Assembly: GCA_009667805.1 (NCBI GenBank) | Contig: CM019075.1 | Location: forward strand, 21,263,615 to 21,327,614 | Origin: Leptobrachium leishanense | Lineage: Eukaryota; Chordata; Amphibia; Anura; Megophryidae | Length of the DNA stretch: 64,000 nucleotides | Direction: 5' to 3' | Shown: positions 1-10,876 of the stretch, in pieces | How the letters are laid out: each line of letters opens with the position of its first letter | Numbering within the stretch: the stretch's first letter is position 1 | Position numbers and translations under genes: made by a program | Notes under the pieces: generated by a model | Told to the model about the DNA's origin: nothing | The model's input: the letters and a program-made list of their open reading frames with translations, nothing else | The model's database searches: none

Positions 1-213
1 ATTTCCAGCGGCTGCTCAGTGATCGTTGGCTTTTTCCAACATGTTTGGCGTGTTTTTTGCAACGTTTCAGTGGGTTTTGCCTGCACTCCAGGGACCCTGT
101 GGTGAATACCGAATTCACCGCAGGGTGGGGATCTTTGATTTCCCTAAGTGCAGGGAAGCACGGGGAACGAGAGAACACCAACATGTCGGCAACATTTCTT
201 TCTGAGTAACCCC
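1..213. repeat. Right end of a TIR-type MITE (family A), cut by the window edge
   Basis: The segment ends in TTTCTGAGTAACCCCT, a variant of the terminal motif TCTCTGAATAACCCC that closes the element at 15245-16365. The internal block around 88-125 (gggaccctgtggtgaat followed by a 'ccgcaggg' motif) recurs near 16248, 30350 and 48520. Only the right end is in the window, so the length is unknown. It has no coding capacity. Confidence 0.6.
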
Positions 214-618
214 TAATATAAATGCACAAAAATTGCATCAGGAGAATAATAAAACAATCTTTATTGAGCGACTCAAAAACAGACAAAAAAAACCCCCCAG
301 TGAAACCAACTACCAGCTCATTATGCATCAGCCCAATTATGCCAATAAAGGACACAAAGGGAAGAAAAATATAGAAGCCACCAGTAAATATCGATCATCA
401 TAAAGAAAGGTGAACCACATCCTATTCTCTAGATAATACCACAGCAGTATGAGCTGCTTACGTACACCAATAACTGCACTAGGTAAAGGTCCACCAAAAT
501 AACAATATCGCAGGAGAGGCTATAAGATAAATAAACAATAATTAAACACATACCGGTACAGACAAAAGTGACGCGTTGCGCCCACACTGGACTTTATCAG
601 GAGCTTTTAGCCATTTAT
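214..618 (-). repeat. AT-rich dispersed repeat ending in a decayed hammerhead-like motif
   Basis: No gene is visible. On the minus strand positions 608-563 read CTGATAA, a GTCC/GGGC stem with a 5-nt loop, GCAAC, then GCGTC. This matches the order of the hammerhead-like motifs at 4892, 10082 and 49843 but with two core changes (G8 to A; GAAA to GCAA). An AT-rich tail follows, as at the other loci. It is probably the 3' part of a dispersed element with an inactive motif. Confidence 0.4.
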
Positions 619-990
619 TTATCTAGACTCTGCAAGACCCGAGAAAGCTGCTGTGACAGCCAGAACATTGCTCTTTGCGTGCATCAGTGAGCCTTGGGTG
701 TCCCTGACCCTCACCGGTTGTCCTTCAATGGACCACCTTTGGAAGGTATTACCTGTGCATACCGAGAACACCACACAAGACTTCCTGTTTTGGAGATTCT
801 TTGACCCAGTCGGCATTATTTAGTCCTTGTCAAAGGTACTTCTTTCTTTTTGCCCAGTTTTCCTCCGTCCAAAACATGAATTTCCAGAGCTTGCTCCTAA
901 TATATCCTACCCTGTGACAATATATGCCACCCTGTGACAATATATCCCACCCTGTGACAAGCGCCATTGTAACCATATAATCAATGTTAT
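619..990 (-). mobile_element. Degraded Tc1/mariner fragment, left half of a head-to-head pair
   Basis: Minus-strand translation gives a remnant resembling the N-terminal/linker part of Tc1 transposases, including the segment TQGSLMHA. The 5' flank (about 845-990) is an inverted copy of 1313-1467: both contain variants of CATTGTAACCATATAATCAA, repeated 'cacaatatatcccaccctg' units and GGAGCAA. No catalytic region remains. Confidence 0.55.
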
Positions 991-1312
991 TACGGATGAC
1001 TAAGGACGTGCCAAGACGAAGGAAAGAAACGCGTCTGTGTGATGATGCTCTTGCCCTGTGACTGGAAAAGAGTTTGAAAACCATCACTGCTCCATTCATT
1101 TGCTCCAACATACCATTTGGCGATCCTACGCAATCACGGAGTATGATCCTTCCCAGGGCGTTTATGTCTGTGGCACACGGTCACTCGCAGTTTTGGGAGT
1201 GGATTTCAATAAGCCTTTATACACGTTTTATTTATGATTCAGAAATCACTATCGACATTATTTTGCAGATACTGATTATTTTGTTCACCATTGCGCAGCA
1301 TCCATTGATAAG

Positions 1313-2085
1313 AACATTGATTATATGGTTACAATGATACCTTTCATGGATGGGACATATTGTCACGGGGTGGGACATATTGTCATGCAATGGGATATAT
1401 GAGGAGCAACTGAACAGTCAGTTCTGGAATTTCATGTTTAGGCAGCAGGAAAAATGGCCAAAAAAATCGGAGTGACTGTGACACGGGCCAAATAGTGACG
1501 GCTAGATGCCTGGGCCACAGCATCTCCAAAACGGCAAGTTGTGGGTGTTCTCTGTGCCAGTGACTACCAAAAGTGGGGCAAGGAGGACAACCAACGTCCG
1601 GGTCATGCATGTCTGGTTCGATCACACAGAATAGCTACTGTAGCTCAAATTGCTGAAAAACAATGCTGGCCATGATTCGAAAGGTGTCCGGGTGCAAGTG
1701 ACATGCACCACCACCTAGAGATTGTTGCAGACCACGTATACCCCTTCATGGTGGTACCTGATGTCAGTGGCCTTTTCAGCAGGATAATGCAGCCTGCCAC
1801 GCGACAAAAACTGCTCAGGAATGGTTTGTTGCTTTTGTCTCCAAATTCCCCAGATCTCAGTCCAATTGATCACCGGTGGGATGTGCTCGGTCAACAAGTC
1901 CTCACAACTTGAAGGCCTTAAAGGATTTGCTGCTAATGTGTTGGGGCCAGATACAACAGGACACGTTCAGTGGTCTTGTGGAGTCCATGCCTCAACTCAT
2001 CTGGGCTGCTTTTGGCAGAACACTACAGGTTCTCCTGTTGCTCTTTGGATTTAAAGTTTGCAACACCGACATTTAGCAAATAATC
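1313..2085 (+). pseudogene. Degraded Tc1/mariner transposase, right half of a head-to-head pair
   Basis: Broken plus-strand reading frames keep C-terminal Tc1 features in order: a catalytic-block remnant near 1775-1800 (QQDNAACHATK-like, with substitutions), SPNSPDLSPIDHRWDVL near 1840-1890 (the third catalytic position reads D rather than E), and LKDLLLMCWGQIQQDTFSGL near 1910-1970. The N-terminal part begins near 1450 with AKKIGVTVTRA and meets a stop almost at once. Several frameshifts and stops make it dead. It faces the minus-strand copy at 619-990, giving a palindromic arrangement. Confidence 0.7.
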
Positions 2086-2361
2086 CCTTCAGCTTTTCTT
2101 CTTAGGTTTTACAATTACACTTATTTATAAGGAGTCAACACATTCTGCAGTGCTGTACAATGGGTATGACAAAGCAAATATAAAATTACACACAAAGTTA
2201 AGAAAATAGGTTTTCATCCAAATTTCAAACCTGGTTTCAAGATACAAAAAGATAAGGTTTAGAGTCAGTGACTGATCAGACGTGCATTCTTTGTTAGCAC
2301 AATGCACGGCTGTCACAGACTGAATTATCCATGAAATATTCTTGTGTTCCATTGCTAGGTC
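2086..2361. other. Upstream flank of OR gene; no gene seen
   Basis: AT-rich single-copy-looking DNA. Vertebrate OR coding exons are usually preceded by non-coding exons several kb upstream; nothing here identifies one. A minus-strand open frame overlapping 2125-2529 is antisense to the receptor start and has no recognisable domain. Confidence 0.4.
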
Positions 2362-3282
2362 ATGAGCAGAACAAACCAATCCCTTGTAACAGAGTTCATC
2401 ATCGTTGGCTTCCCAGGCGTAGATGGAATAGAAGGCTTCCTCTTTATGATACTTCTGATCATATACATCTTCACAATATGCGGCAACCTCGCAATTATCA
2501 CCATTATCACGACCCACCATCACCTCCATGTCCCGCTCTACATCTTCGTTGCCAATCTGTCCTTTCTGGAGATCTGGTATATAGCTGTGACCATACCGAA
2601 AATGCTGGCCAACCTGCTGACGGATAAGATCATCACATTCGTTGGGTGTTTATTACAAATCTATTTTCTGCATTTCCTGGGCATCACCGAGACTTATTTT
2701 CTGACGGCGATGGCTTACGACCGGTATATGGCCATATGCAATCCGTTGAGATACCCTTCCATAATGACCACGGCGTGCTGTTTCCAGCTGGTAGCTTGCT
2801 CCTGGCTTATAGGTGTAGTTGGCCCTTTGACTCAAATCCTGCTGCTCTCTCAGCTTTCCTATTGTGGCTCTAACAAGGTAGAACATATTTTTTGTGACTT
2901 CACACCGCTAATGAACATAGCCTGCTCCAACACCTCCCTGAATGTTGCAGTGGACACCATCCTTAACTTCTTCATTATTTCTGTTTCCTTTTCTTGCATC
3001 ATCCTTTCGTATGTCAAAATAATTTCTGCCGTATTAAAGATAAGTACATCAGAAGGACGGAAAAAGGCCTTTTCCACATGTGGTACTCACCTTACCGTTG
3101 TCCTTATTTTCTATGGAAGTGTGTCCTTTATGTACATTAGGGTAACAAAACATTATCCACCCAGCTATGATCGCATCATGGCGGTCATCTACTCGATCCT
3201 GACGCCAATGTGTAATCCAATCATATACAGCCTTAGGAACCGTGAGATTAAAGACCTGCTTAAGAAAAAAATGGTCACTTAA
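2362..3282 (+). CDS. Olfactory receptor, class II, family 6-like (intact, single exon)
   Basis: Seven-transmembrane odorant receptor of 306 aa, the normal length. Features seen: N-glycosylation site NQS at residue 5; the IC2 motif MAYDRYMAIC at 117-126; the conserved cysteine pair C96 and C178; KAFSTC at 235-240 before TM6; and PMCNPIIYSLRN at 282-293 in TM7. Family knowledge places it at the cilia of olfactory neurons, signalling through Golf. The SFLEIWY and YFLHFLGITET segments resemble mammalian OR6 receptors. Oddities: the TM2 motif is PLYIF rather than PMYFF, and TM7 has C where PMLNP has L. The start is chosen because it gives the usual ~25-residue N-terminus before TM1. The stop codon lies within the TTAA of an adjacent piggyBac-type MITE. 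No stop or frameshift interrupts it. Subfamily assignment is inference. Confidence 0.93.
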   Translation: MSRTNQSLVTEFIIVGFPGVDGIEGFLFMILLIIYIFTICGNLAIITIITTHHHLHVPLYIFVANLSFLEIWYIAVTIPKMLANLLTDKIITFVGCLLQIYFLHFLGITETYFLTAMAYDRYMAICNPLRYPSIMTTACCFQLVACSWLIGVVGPLTQILLLSQLSYCGSNKVEHIFCDFTPLMNIACSNTSLNVAVDTILNFFIISVSFSCIILSYVKIISAVLKISTSEGRKKAFSTCGTHLTVVLIFYGSVSFMYIRVTKHYPPSYDRIMAVIYSILTPMCNPIIYSLRNREIKDLLKKKMVT

Positions 3283-3673
3283 CCTCCCTGGCGGCCTGAT
3301 TCGGACATATTTTATATGTCAGAATCGGTCCTATTTATTTTGACCCCCTAGCGGTATTAGTGTGGCTCGGGGGTTAACAATACTGAAAATGGTATCCCCG
3401 AGCCACACTCGGGTCGATACTTACATGTCCCTGCGCTCCCTCGCTGTCCCCGCAGTCACACTGCAGCCGATCGCGATGTCACACTTCCTGATTTCACTCC
3501 TCGCGAGTAGAGATCCAGGTAGTGTGACTTTGCGAGCGGCTGGAGACGACAGCGGAGATCAGCGAGGGAGCGCAGGACATGTAAGTATCCAGCCCGAGTG
3601 TGGCTCGGGATACCACTTTCGGTACAAAAAGTTAACCCCGAGCCACACTCGGGAATACCGTCTGGGAGGTTAA
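3279..3673. mobile_element. piggyBac-type MITE with TTAA ends
   Basis: Left end TTAACCTCCCTGGCGG and right end CCGTCTGGGAGGTTAA are inverted repeats bounded by TTAA at 3279-3282 and 3670-3673, the target duplication typical of piggyBac elements. The interior holds inverted GAGCCACACTCGGG blocks (3400s and 3640s) that could form a long hairpin. It encodes nothing. The left TTAA overlaps the stop codon of the upstream OR gene. Confidence 0.85.
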
Positions 3674-4132
3674 ACCCCTTCGCTAGCAAGATCGACTCTA
3701 CTCGATCTTCCAACCACATGCTGGTGCCCCAATATCGAACGAACATGTTCTGGTTCAACTTTGGAGCAATGCAAAGGAATGTCATTCATTGCACGATATT
3801 TGTTTGCAAATTGACTCCAGAGTGTACCCTAAAGGTTTTAGCACCACAGACATGACAGCCGAGGTGCTAAAACAGTTTTAACAGCTGGGTCTCTGTGTCT
3901 AAAACATGAGTCCCTAACTAATTCAGCTCGGAGCCCCAGCTGCAGTAGACCTTTCTGACCAACGGATGGCAACATCTGCCTGTCAAATAGGACAACTACG
4001 GTAAAGTTAATTTGTGAATTTTCACAATGATTTTTTTTTTTACTATATAATTAACGAATGCTGGATTTCCAAAACAACACTGGGTCCTGAGAGTGGTCTT
4101 ATGGAAAATAACTTGGTAGTGACGGGCTTAAT
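3670..4132. mobile_element. Second TTAA-flanked MITE (family C), abutting the first
   Basis: It starts TTAAACCCCTTCGCTAGC and ends TGGTAGTGACGGGCTTAA, imperfect inverted repeats bounded by TTAA at 3670-3673 and 4129-4132. The left TTAA is shared with the preceding MITE. Internal sequence (agcaccacagacatgacagc and relatives) recurs at 25925-26362 and in part near 63350. Non-coding. Confidence 0.75.
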
Positions 4133-4239
4133 TACAAAAAAAAAAGGGTATAAAACAACTAACACCCCCAAAATAAGAAAAAAATTGTTAGGAAAAAAAA
4201 TGAGATAACTACAATATGAATTATGAATTCTAGAAAATG

Positions 4240-4890
4240 TTCCATATGCCAATTAACTTGAAATATTTAAAAACATAATTATGGGTGATATACAAAAATA
4301 AGGTATAGCACTGTCATCGCTTTTGCTATGCTCCGGATGAGTATCGCAGAGCAGGAGAGGATTAAATTAAGTCACTGATTTACTAAATTGTTGGTAATGC
4401 AATTTAATTATATAAAAAAATTGTAAATTGGGTGAATGGAATAATAAAAAAAATAGAAATAAGAGTAAATAGCATAAAACAAATACATAAATTTATTAGG
4501 AAAATAATAAAACCTCTGCATACTGCAGTAAGATTTAAGAATTCCAGAAAAATGACCCTTACTTTAATTATCTTTCAAATTTTAAAAATGAATTATGGGT
4601 GAGAAACACAAATAAAGAATAGCCTTGGTCAGGGGTTATGCTATGCGTCGGCTAAGTATTGCAGGACAGGAAATGATTAAATCATTGCGTTACTAAATTG
4701 TATGTACTGCAATGTAATTATATAAAAAAAGGTTTAAATGAGGTTCCTGGAATAAAAAATAAATGTATTTATTTTATACTAAAGTTATGATACACAAAAA
4801 ATAAAGTAATTGTGATAGTCAGGGCTTATGCTATGCTTCAGGTGAGTATTGTAGGGCAGGAAATATAACAATAAATCATTCATTTTTTTT
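4240..4890. repeat. Degenerate tandem repeat, three partial units
   Basis: Three successive blocks (near 4295-4440, 4605-4760 and 4790-4885) share the order: AAATAAGGTATAGC-like, TTATGCTATGC, GAGTATTGCAGG, then 'aaattgtatgtactgcaatg' followed by ATATAAAAAAA. They are AT-rich and non-coding. The third unit runs straight into the hammerhead-like motif at 4892, so the array may be the upstream body of the same element. Confidence 0.5.
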
Positions 4891-4891
4891 C

Positions 4892-4935
4892 CCGACTGAT
4901 GAAGCTTGCAGGCTGGCAAGTGAAACGCGTTTCGG
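4892..4935 (+). ncRNA. Hammerhead ribozyme-like motif, complete fold
   Basis: In order: stem I 5' strand CCGA (4892-4895); core CTGATGA (4896-4902); an extra A; stem II GCTTGC/GCAAGT (4904-4909 with 4916-4921, six pairs including one G-U) closing a 6-nt loop; GAAA (4922-4925); short palindromic stem III ACGCGT (4925-4930); H17 = T at 4931; stem I 3' strand TCGG (4932-4935), complementary to CCGA. All invariant core residues are present. The extra A before stem II and the two-pair stem III (better in a dimer) are atypical. An AT-rich tail follows. Activity is unproven. Confidence 0.65.
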
Positions 4936-5470
4936 TTTTTTTCCATATGCACAACCTTTTTAATATATTTAAATACCTTTTAATAAATTCCCTTTTTGTG
5001 TTGATACCTTGACCGCCTACCTTTGCCTTATTGGTGAAAGATAATACACGCTATAAGGTATTGGGAAACGATTGAAGGCCGTGGAGGATAGCAGACTGAA
5101 TCAAGTTAATGAATGAGGGCGAGACCCTCTAGGAAGCGTTCTGAGGCGCAGCTACAGAGCCACCAGTAGGAGGCTCCAAAACACGTGAGTGTGTACCTAT
5201 AAGACTACCAGTAGAATAAATTATCCCAACGGAACAACACTATTATTGTTTCCTTTGAGGTACATATCGCTTACCCATACCAGAAGGAGATTGTCATATC
5301 TAGGACTCCAGACTGATGGGAGGGGCCCCCCATAGAGGCCTACAAGCGAAAGAAATGAGCTGTCATAGCTCCTGACTTGTGAGTGTAATACCTTTCGCTG
5401 TAACTTTTTATATGTGAAAGTTGTATGATACCGCACCATTAGGTCTTTTCTCATATTTTATGATCTATGG
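4936..5470. other. Tail region downstream of the hammerhead-like motif; no gene
   Basis: An AT-rich stretch with TTTTTT and AATAAA-like sequences (4937-5000) is followed by mixed sequence without a credible frame. The layout, motif then AT-rich stretch then unique-looking sequence, resembles that after 49899. Confidence 0.35.
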
Positions 5471-5602
5471 TAGGGGTCAGCATCCTTGGCTCCTTGATAT
5501 TTTGTGAACTACATTTCCCATGTGGCTCAGTCTAATGGGTGACTGAGCATCACGGGAGATGTAGTTCCCAAAGCATCAGGGAGCCAAGGTTGCTGACCCC
5601 TG
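5471..5602. mobile_element. hAT-type MITE, 132 bp
   Basis: Long inverted ends: TAGGGGTCAGCATCCTTGG on the left, CCAAGGTTGCTGACCCCTG on the right. The flanking 8-bp repeats atctatgg (5463-5470) and atctaggg (5603-5610) match at 7 of 8 positions, the target duplication length expected for hAT. Non-coding and nearly palindromic. Confidence 0.8.
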
Positions 5603-5829
5603 ATCTAGGGATCCCATTGGCATATCCCAGGTGGACTCCATACTTTCCAATTTACGAACAAAGAACAGAAACTTTAAAAAGAACTGCGCTCCCGTATTTA
5701 CAGGAATGCATTTTTTGCCAATTTATTTTCTGTCTTAACCAGCCTAGGTTGGCCAAGCCAGATTCCTGAACACTTCTGACTTGACAGCACTCCATTATCA
5801 CGGCTTAGCCTAATGCCTAAGACAAACGC

Positions 5830-6135
5830 CTTAGACAAAAGAAGTCATGATGTCCGTGTCGCCGCACAGTTTAACATCAGTCGTAGCATTGATTTGTAAT
5901 CAATAGAGACCAACACACAAATACGTGCGCACCGAAGTGCGCATGCACCACGCAGGTGCCAACGGACGCCATTTAGGCCTCGACGTAAAAGCGCTACGAC
6001 GGATGCCCAGAGTGTGCCGCGTCCACGTAGCAGTCTGTGTGCGTGATGACGCATCGTCAGACGCAGCACATTTGCGACGTCCATCACGTTGACGCTCAGA
6101 AGTTGTTTTTTTTGTCTGGCTGACTGTACCGGTCA
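5830..6135. repeat. MITE family B, copy in inverted orientation (boundaries approximate)
   Basis: GC-rich, CpG-rich sequence in which minus-strand blocks (GGTCTCTATTGATTAC, GTGCGCACGTATTTG-type, TGGCGTCCGTTGG-type) correspond to blocks in 23639-24058 and 55737-56212. Open frames here are repeat shadows. Confidence 0.5.
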
Positions 6136-6240
6136 TTTAATTTTAATAAATTTTCCATATTTCCTTTGTTTTCTACATCCGTATAAAAAAAAAAAAAAGG
6201 GGGGGGTGTCTACAGTATCTTCCGTCAGTACGTACGTCCA

Positions 6241-6682
6241 CTAAGGCTAGGGACAGATGAGCGCATTTTCTGCGGCCACCGTCAAAATGTACGTCGATGC
6301 GTGCGCACGCATTTTTTCACGGAATACGCTTAAGTGGTCAGACGATGCGCAATTCTGGACGTATTTCATGACGATGGGGTGAAAAGAAGTCTAGGGAAAT
6401 CCGGCTGTTTGAACGTTATGTTGGCCGCACACTAGCAGCGTCTGACATCTCCTAATCACGCACACACGCTGCTATGCGGCCGCAGCGCACTCTGTACGTC
6501 AGTACCAGCGGTTTAACGTTCTCGAAAAAATGCGTTCATTTTCCACTTGCGTTGCGCGGCCGGACTTTTGTGCGACCGTACTTCGTATATTGGCCGTCAT
6601 TGCCCGTCATCTGCTGCTAGTGCGGCCGTGATTATGTGCGCCAGAACGCGCGTTCGCACTGCCTCAGTCTGACCCTAGCCTT
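6241..6682. repeat. MITE family B, copy with both terminal inverted repeats
   Basis: Starts CTAAGGCTAGGGACAGATGA and ends CAGTCTGACCCTAGCCTTAG, inverted repeats of about 20 bp. The interior contains repeated 'gtgcggccg', TGCGCA and GTACGTC-like motifs shared with the other family B copies. The target duplication is uncertain (3 bp, TTA/TAA, is possible, as in Harbinger-like elements). Non-coding. Confidence 0.6.
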
Positions 6683-7669
6683 AGCACACACGCAGAGTGC
6701 GCTCAGACTGCGTTCGTCTGACATTAGTCTTACTGTACCGTGAGCTTAACAACGGGAGGAACTAGGTTCAGCAGCTCCGGGTTCCATGTTTATAGTTCAT
6801 AAAGCAAAAGGCATTTTACCCAAATAATTTGTGCCCCGTCATGCTGCAAACATGTAACAAGATTAAGTTAAATGTGCTGAATATTGAAATAAAAATACCA
6901 TTAACGTATTATTATTTAGTTATATTACATTTTCTTATGTTTAAAATAACCATTAACCAACAAAAGAGACTTTTTACTTAAAGTCACACAATAACCTGTC
7001 TATGTAAACTGACAATATTTCAGAGGGTGTTAGATGTTGATATTTTTGGATATAGAAGGTTTTAAGATGAAATAGAAAGCTTTAATGACAAAATATCTAA
7101 CTCAAATCTCTACAGATAAGAAATACAGGAAAGTGTAATTAATCCCTGACGAATGATCATTAGTCTTCCCATCGCTGATTAAAACCACTTCTTTACCGAT
7201 GTGATTATAGAAGTCTGAACGCTCAGATACTTATTCTCCAAGGCTTGTGTCGCCCCGCAGACAAAGTAACCGTATATTAATCCCTTTTGTAGCCAACTAA
7301 GTCACTCAATGCCCTCGAGGTTAATTATCTGGCCTGATTCTTAAAACACAATGTACTCTGCCATCTCAATTGGTCCTTTCATTGTGTAGAATAAAATAAT
7401 GCCAGTGACCTTCATTATATTAACGTTTAAATTAGTGCTTCTATTTCTGCCTCCGCGTTTCTATATAAAATTATAACTCGGGTGTAATTATGGAAAGAGC
7501 TATAGTAATTAGAAATGCTGATAATATATATATATACACACATACACGAATATTAAAAGGAGGTTATATACACCAATATAGTTTCGGTGATCCTATATTT
7601 ATTGTTTTATATGCTATGTATAACATGAATCATATACAGTATGTATATATATATATATATAGATATACA
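6683..7669. other. AT-rich intergenic DNA with a TA microsatellite; no gene
   Basis: No supportable coding region or RNA gene. A (TA)n run at about 7643-7660 borders the Tc1 element that begins at 7670; another TA run follows that element at 9283-9297, as expected for a TA-targeting transposon that landed in a TA microsatellite. Confidence 0.5.
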
Positions 7670-9282
<1,613 letters not shown>

Positions 9283-9673
9283 TATATATATATACTGTAT
9301 GTCATGTTTCACATGACTTGTGATATGCCTTTAAGAATTGCACATGTCTCATCTACCCCTGGGTTTCTCTCCTCCCCTCCTCATGGTTCAGTGATTTCCT
9401 GTCCAGATAGCTCCACCCTTGTTCATTTCCCAGTAATCCTTTGCAAAGCCTCATGGACTCAGATCACACTATGATTTTTTGACCTATCCGATGTATATTG
9501 TTGTGGATTGTCTACAGTTTTGGAATAAAACTTCAACAGATATTCAAGGTATCATCTGGATTGAGTCACTGTCTGCAATTCATCTAAGACTGGGAGTTAT
9601 TGCCATCTCATCACAACAGTAAGTGAAGAGATCACATTCTCAGTGCTTTGGTGGAGAACCAGAACACTGTATA
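9283..9673. other. Non-coding DNA between two mobile elements
   Basis: Starts with a short TA run, then mixed sequence including a run of 'ctcctcccctcct'. No convincing frame, RNA gene or repeat border was found. Confidence 0.35.
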
Positions 9674-10027
9674 TATAAGGGTTGTGGTGGAGGACAAAAA
9701 GTGAGATAAAAAGCCTCCACACTACAATAAGTGTGTTTATTATTGCAGAAGCCACTTGCACATTGCAGAAATTCGATGAATTGCATCCCAGAGCTCCTGT
9801 GCCACATTCCCCATATGCAGCAAGGAACTCTGGGTAGGATATGCAAATGACATCGGTCTCACTTTTATGCATCCTTCCTGGATCTGTTATTACACGGAAC
9901 CCTAAAATCAATGCTATGCCACACTGTGGCTTTGTAGCAGAGATAAGGTTATACAACTGGTCAAAGCCACTCCTACGACAGCGCTGTTTCGGGTTTGTTG
10001 GACCCTCCTCCACCACAACCCTTATAG
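9674..10027. repeat. Short inverted-repeat element (about 350 bp)
   Basis: TATAAGGGTTGTGGTGGAGG at 9674-9693 is matched in inverted form by CCTCCACCACAACCCTTATA ending near 10025. The interior includes CAGCAAGGAACTCTGGGTAG. The right part of the element is also the left arm of the larger palindrome described next. Non-coding. Confidence 0.55.
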
Positions 10028-10224
10028 ATACTGATTTGCCTATGGGTCCCAAGCATCCACTGTAACTGGTCATCATGCCTAGCTCCTAGTTGATGAGGGT
10101 CCAACAAACCCGAAACAGCACTGTCCTAGGAGTGCCTTTGACCAGTTGCATAACCTTATCTCTGCAACAAAGCCACAGTGTGGCATAGCATTGATTTTAA
10201 GGTTCCGTGTGATAACAGATCCAA
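9876..10224. repeat. Large palindrome with ~130-bp arms
   Basis: The left arm 9876-10006 and right arm 10095-10224 are inverted copies with few mismatches. Both contain GGTCCAACAAACCCGAAACA and GCCACACTGTGGC/GCCACAGTGTGGC-type blocks, and both end at ggatctgttat-like sequence. An ~88-bp spacer separates them. Each arm contains the 3' half of a hammerhead-like motif; the right arm plus spacer has a complete one. Two copies of one dispersed element inserted head to head would explain it. Confidence 0.8.
10082..10133 (+). ncRNA. Hammerhead ribozyme-like motif with GUC cleavage triplet, core C3 changed to U
   Basis: Stem I 5' strand GCTCCTAG (10082-10089); core TTGATGA (10090-10096), where a hammerhead needs CTGATGA; stem II GGGT/ACCC (10097-10100 with 10108-10111) and a 7-nt loop; GAAA (10112-10115); stem III ACA/TGT closing GCAC; cleavage triplet GTC ending at 10125; stem I 3' strand CTAGGAGT (10126-10133), pairing with the 5' strand over 8 bp (one G-U). 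The fold is complete and canonical except for C3 to U, which would be expected to abolish or greatly slow cleavage. Confidence 0.62.
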
Positions 10225-10226
10225 GA

Positions 10227-10876
10227 TGTCAGGCAAGCACACGTAAGTCCAAAGGTGGGCTCAAGTCGGTACAATAGGTAACAATAGGAAACCTAAAACC
10301 TAAGTGCGATACCAGTCCTTGAGGTGGCTGGGTTATGCGATAGCGAGAGGTGAACCTATAAGGCAGGGATAACGAGGAAGGAGGACAGAAACCAGTCCTT
10401 AGTGTGGCTGGTAAAGAGACAGGCAAGTTTAGAAAATATGAGGCGGCACCCCGAAACAATTAGAGGTACTAGAGGAGGTTTAACAAGTCCAGGTCGTAGG
10501 GATATAACAAATCCAAAGACAAATACAAAAGCCGGGTCAAAGGGTTATAGAGGTACACAAGTCAGATGCCAAAAGCCAGGTCATACACAGATAAATCAAT
10601 CAGAAAACTCAGAATGTAGCACCAAGGGTCAAGCAAGCAAAAACCACGAAAGGGCAAAGAAGAAAGGAAAAAAGCAAGTTTAAATCTCATGCCCTGCAAC
10701 CCGATTGGCCAGCACGATCACATGGTATAGGGAGAGTCCACGGTGGAGGCGTGATGATGTCACGCCGCTGGGAGGAATCAAACCCGGAAGGGCCGGCGGC
10801 ATGCGCGCATAGGGCGCAAGGAAGGGCTGCGAGGGAGACGCAGCTCCCTAGAATGCTGCGAAAGAATATAGAACAT
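10227..10876 (-). mobile_element. Possible solo LTR on the minus strand (weak)
   Basis: Read on the minus strand the segment begins TGTTCTATATTC near 10876 and ends TTGCCTGACA at 10227, with a TATA-like GATTTAAAC near 10680. This resembles a gypsy-type LTR. No 5-bp target duplication was found and no internal domain is attached, so the call and its ends are tentative. Plus-strand open frames here are not credible genes. Confidence 0.3.

Noticed and set aside
2125..2529. 134-codon minus-strand frame
   Set aside because: Antisense to the OR start, no domain or family likeness. Similar antisense frames at 24915-25301 and 29511-29750 were rejected for the same reason.
9597..10076. 159-codon minus-strand frame
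   Set aside because: It runs through an inverted-repeat element and palindrome arm; no recognisable domain.
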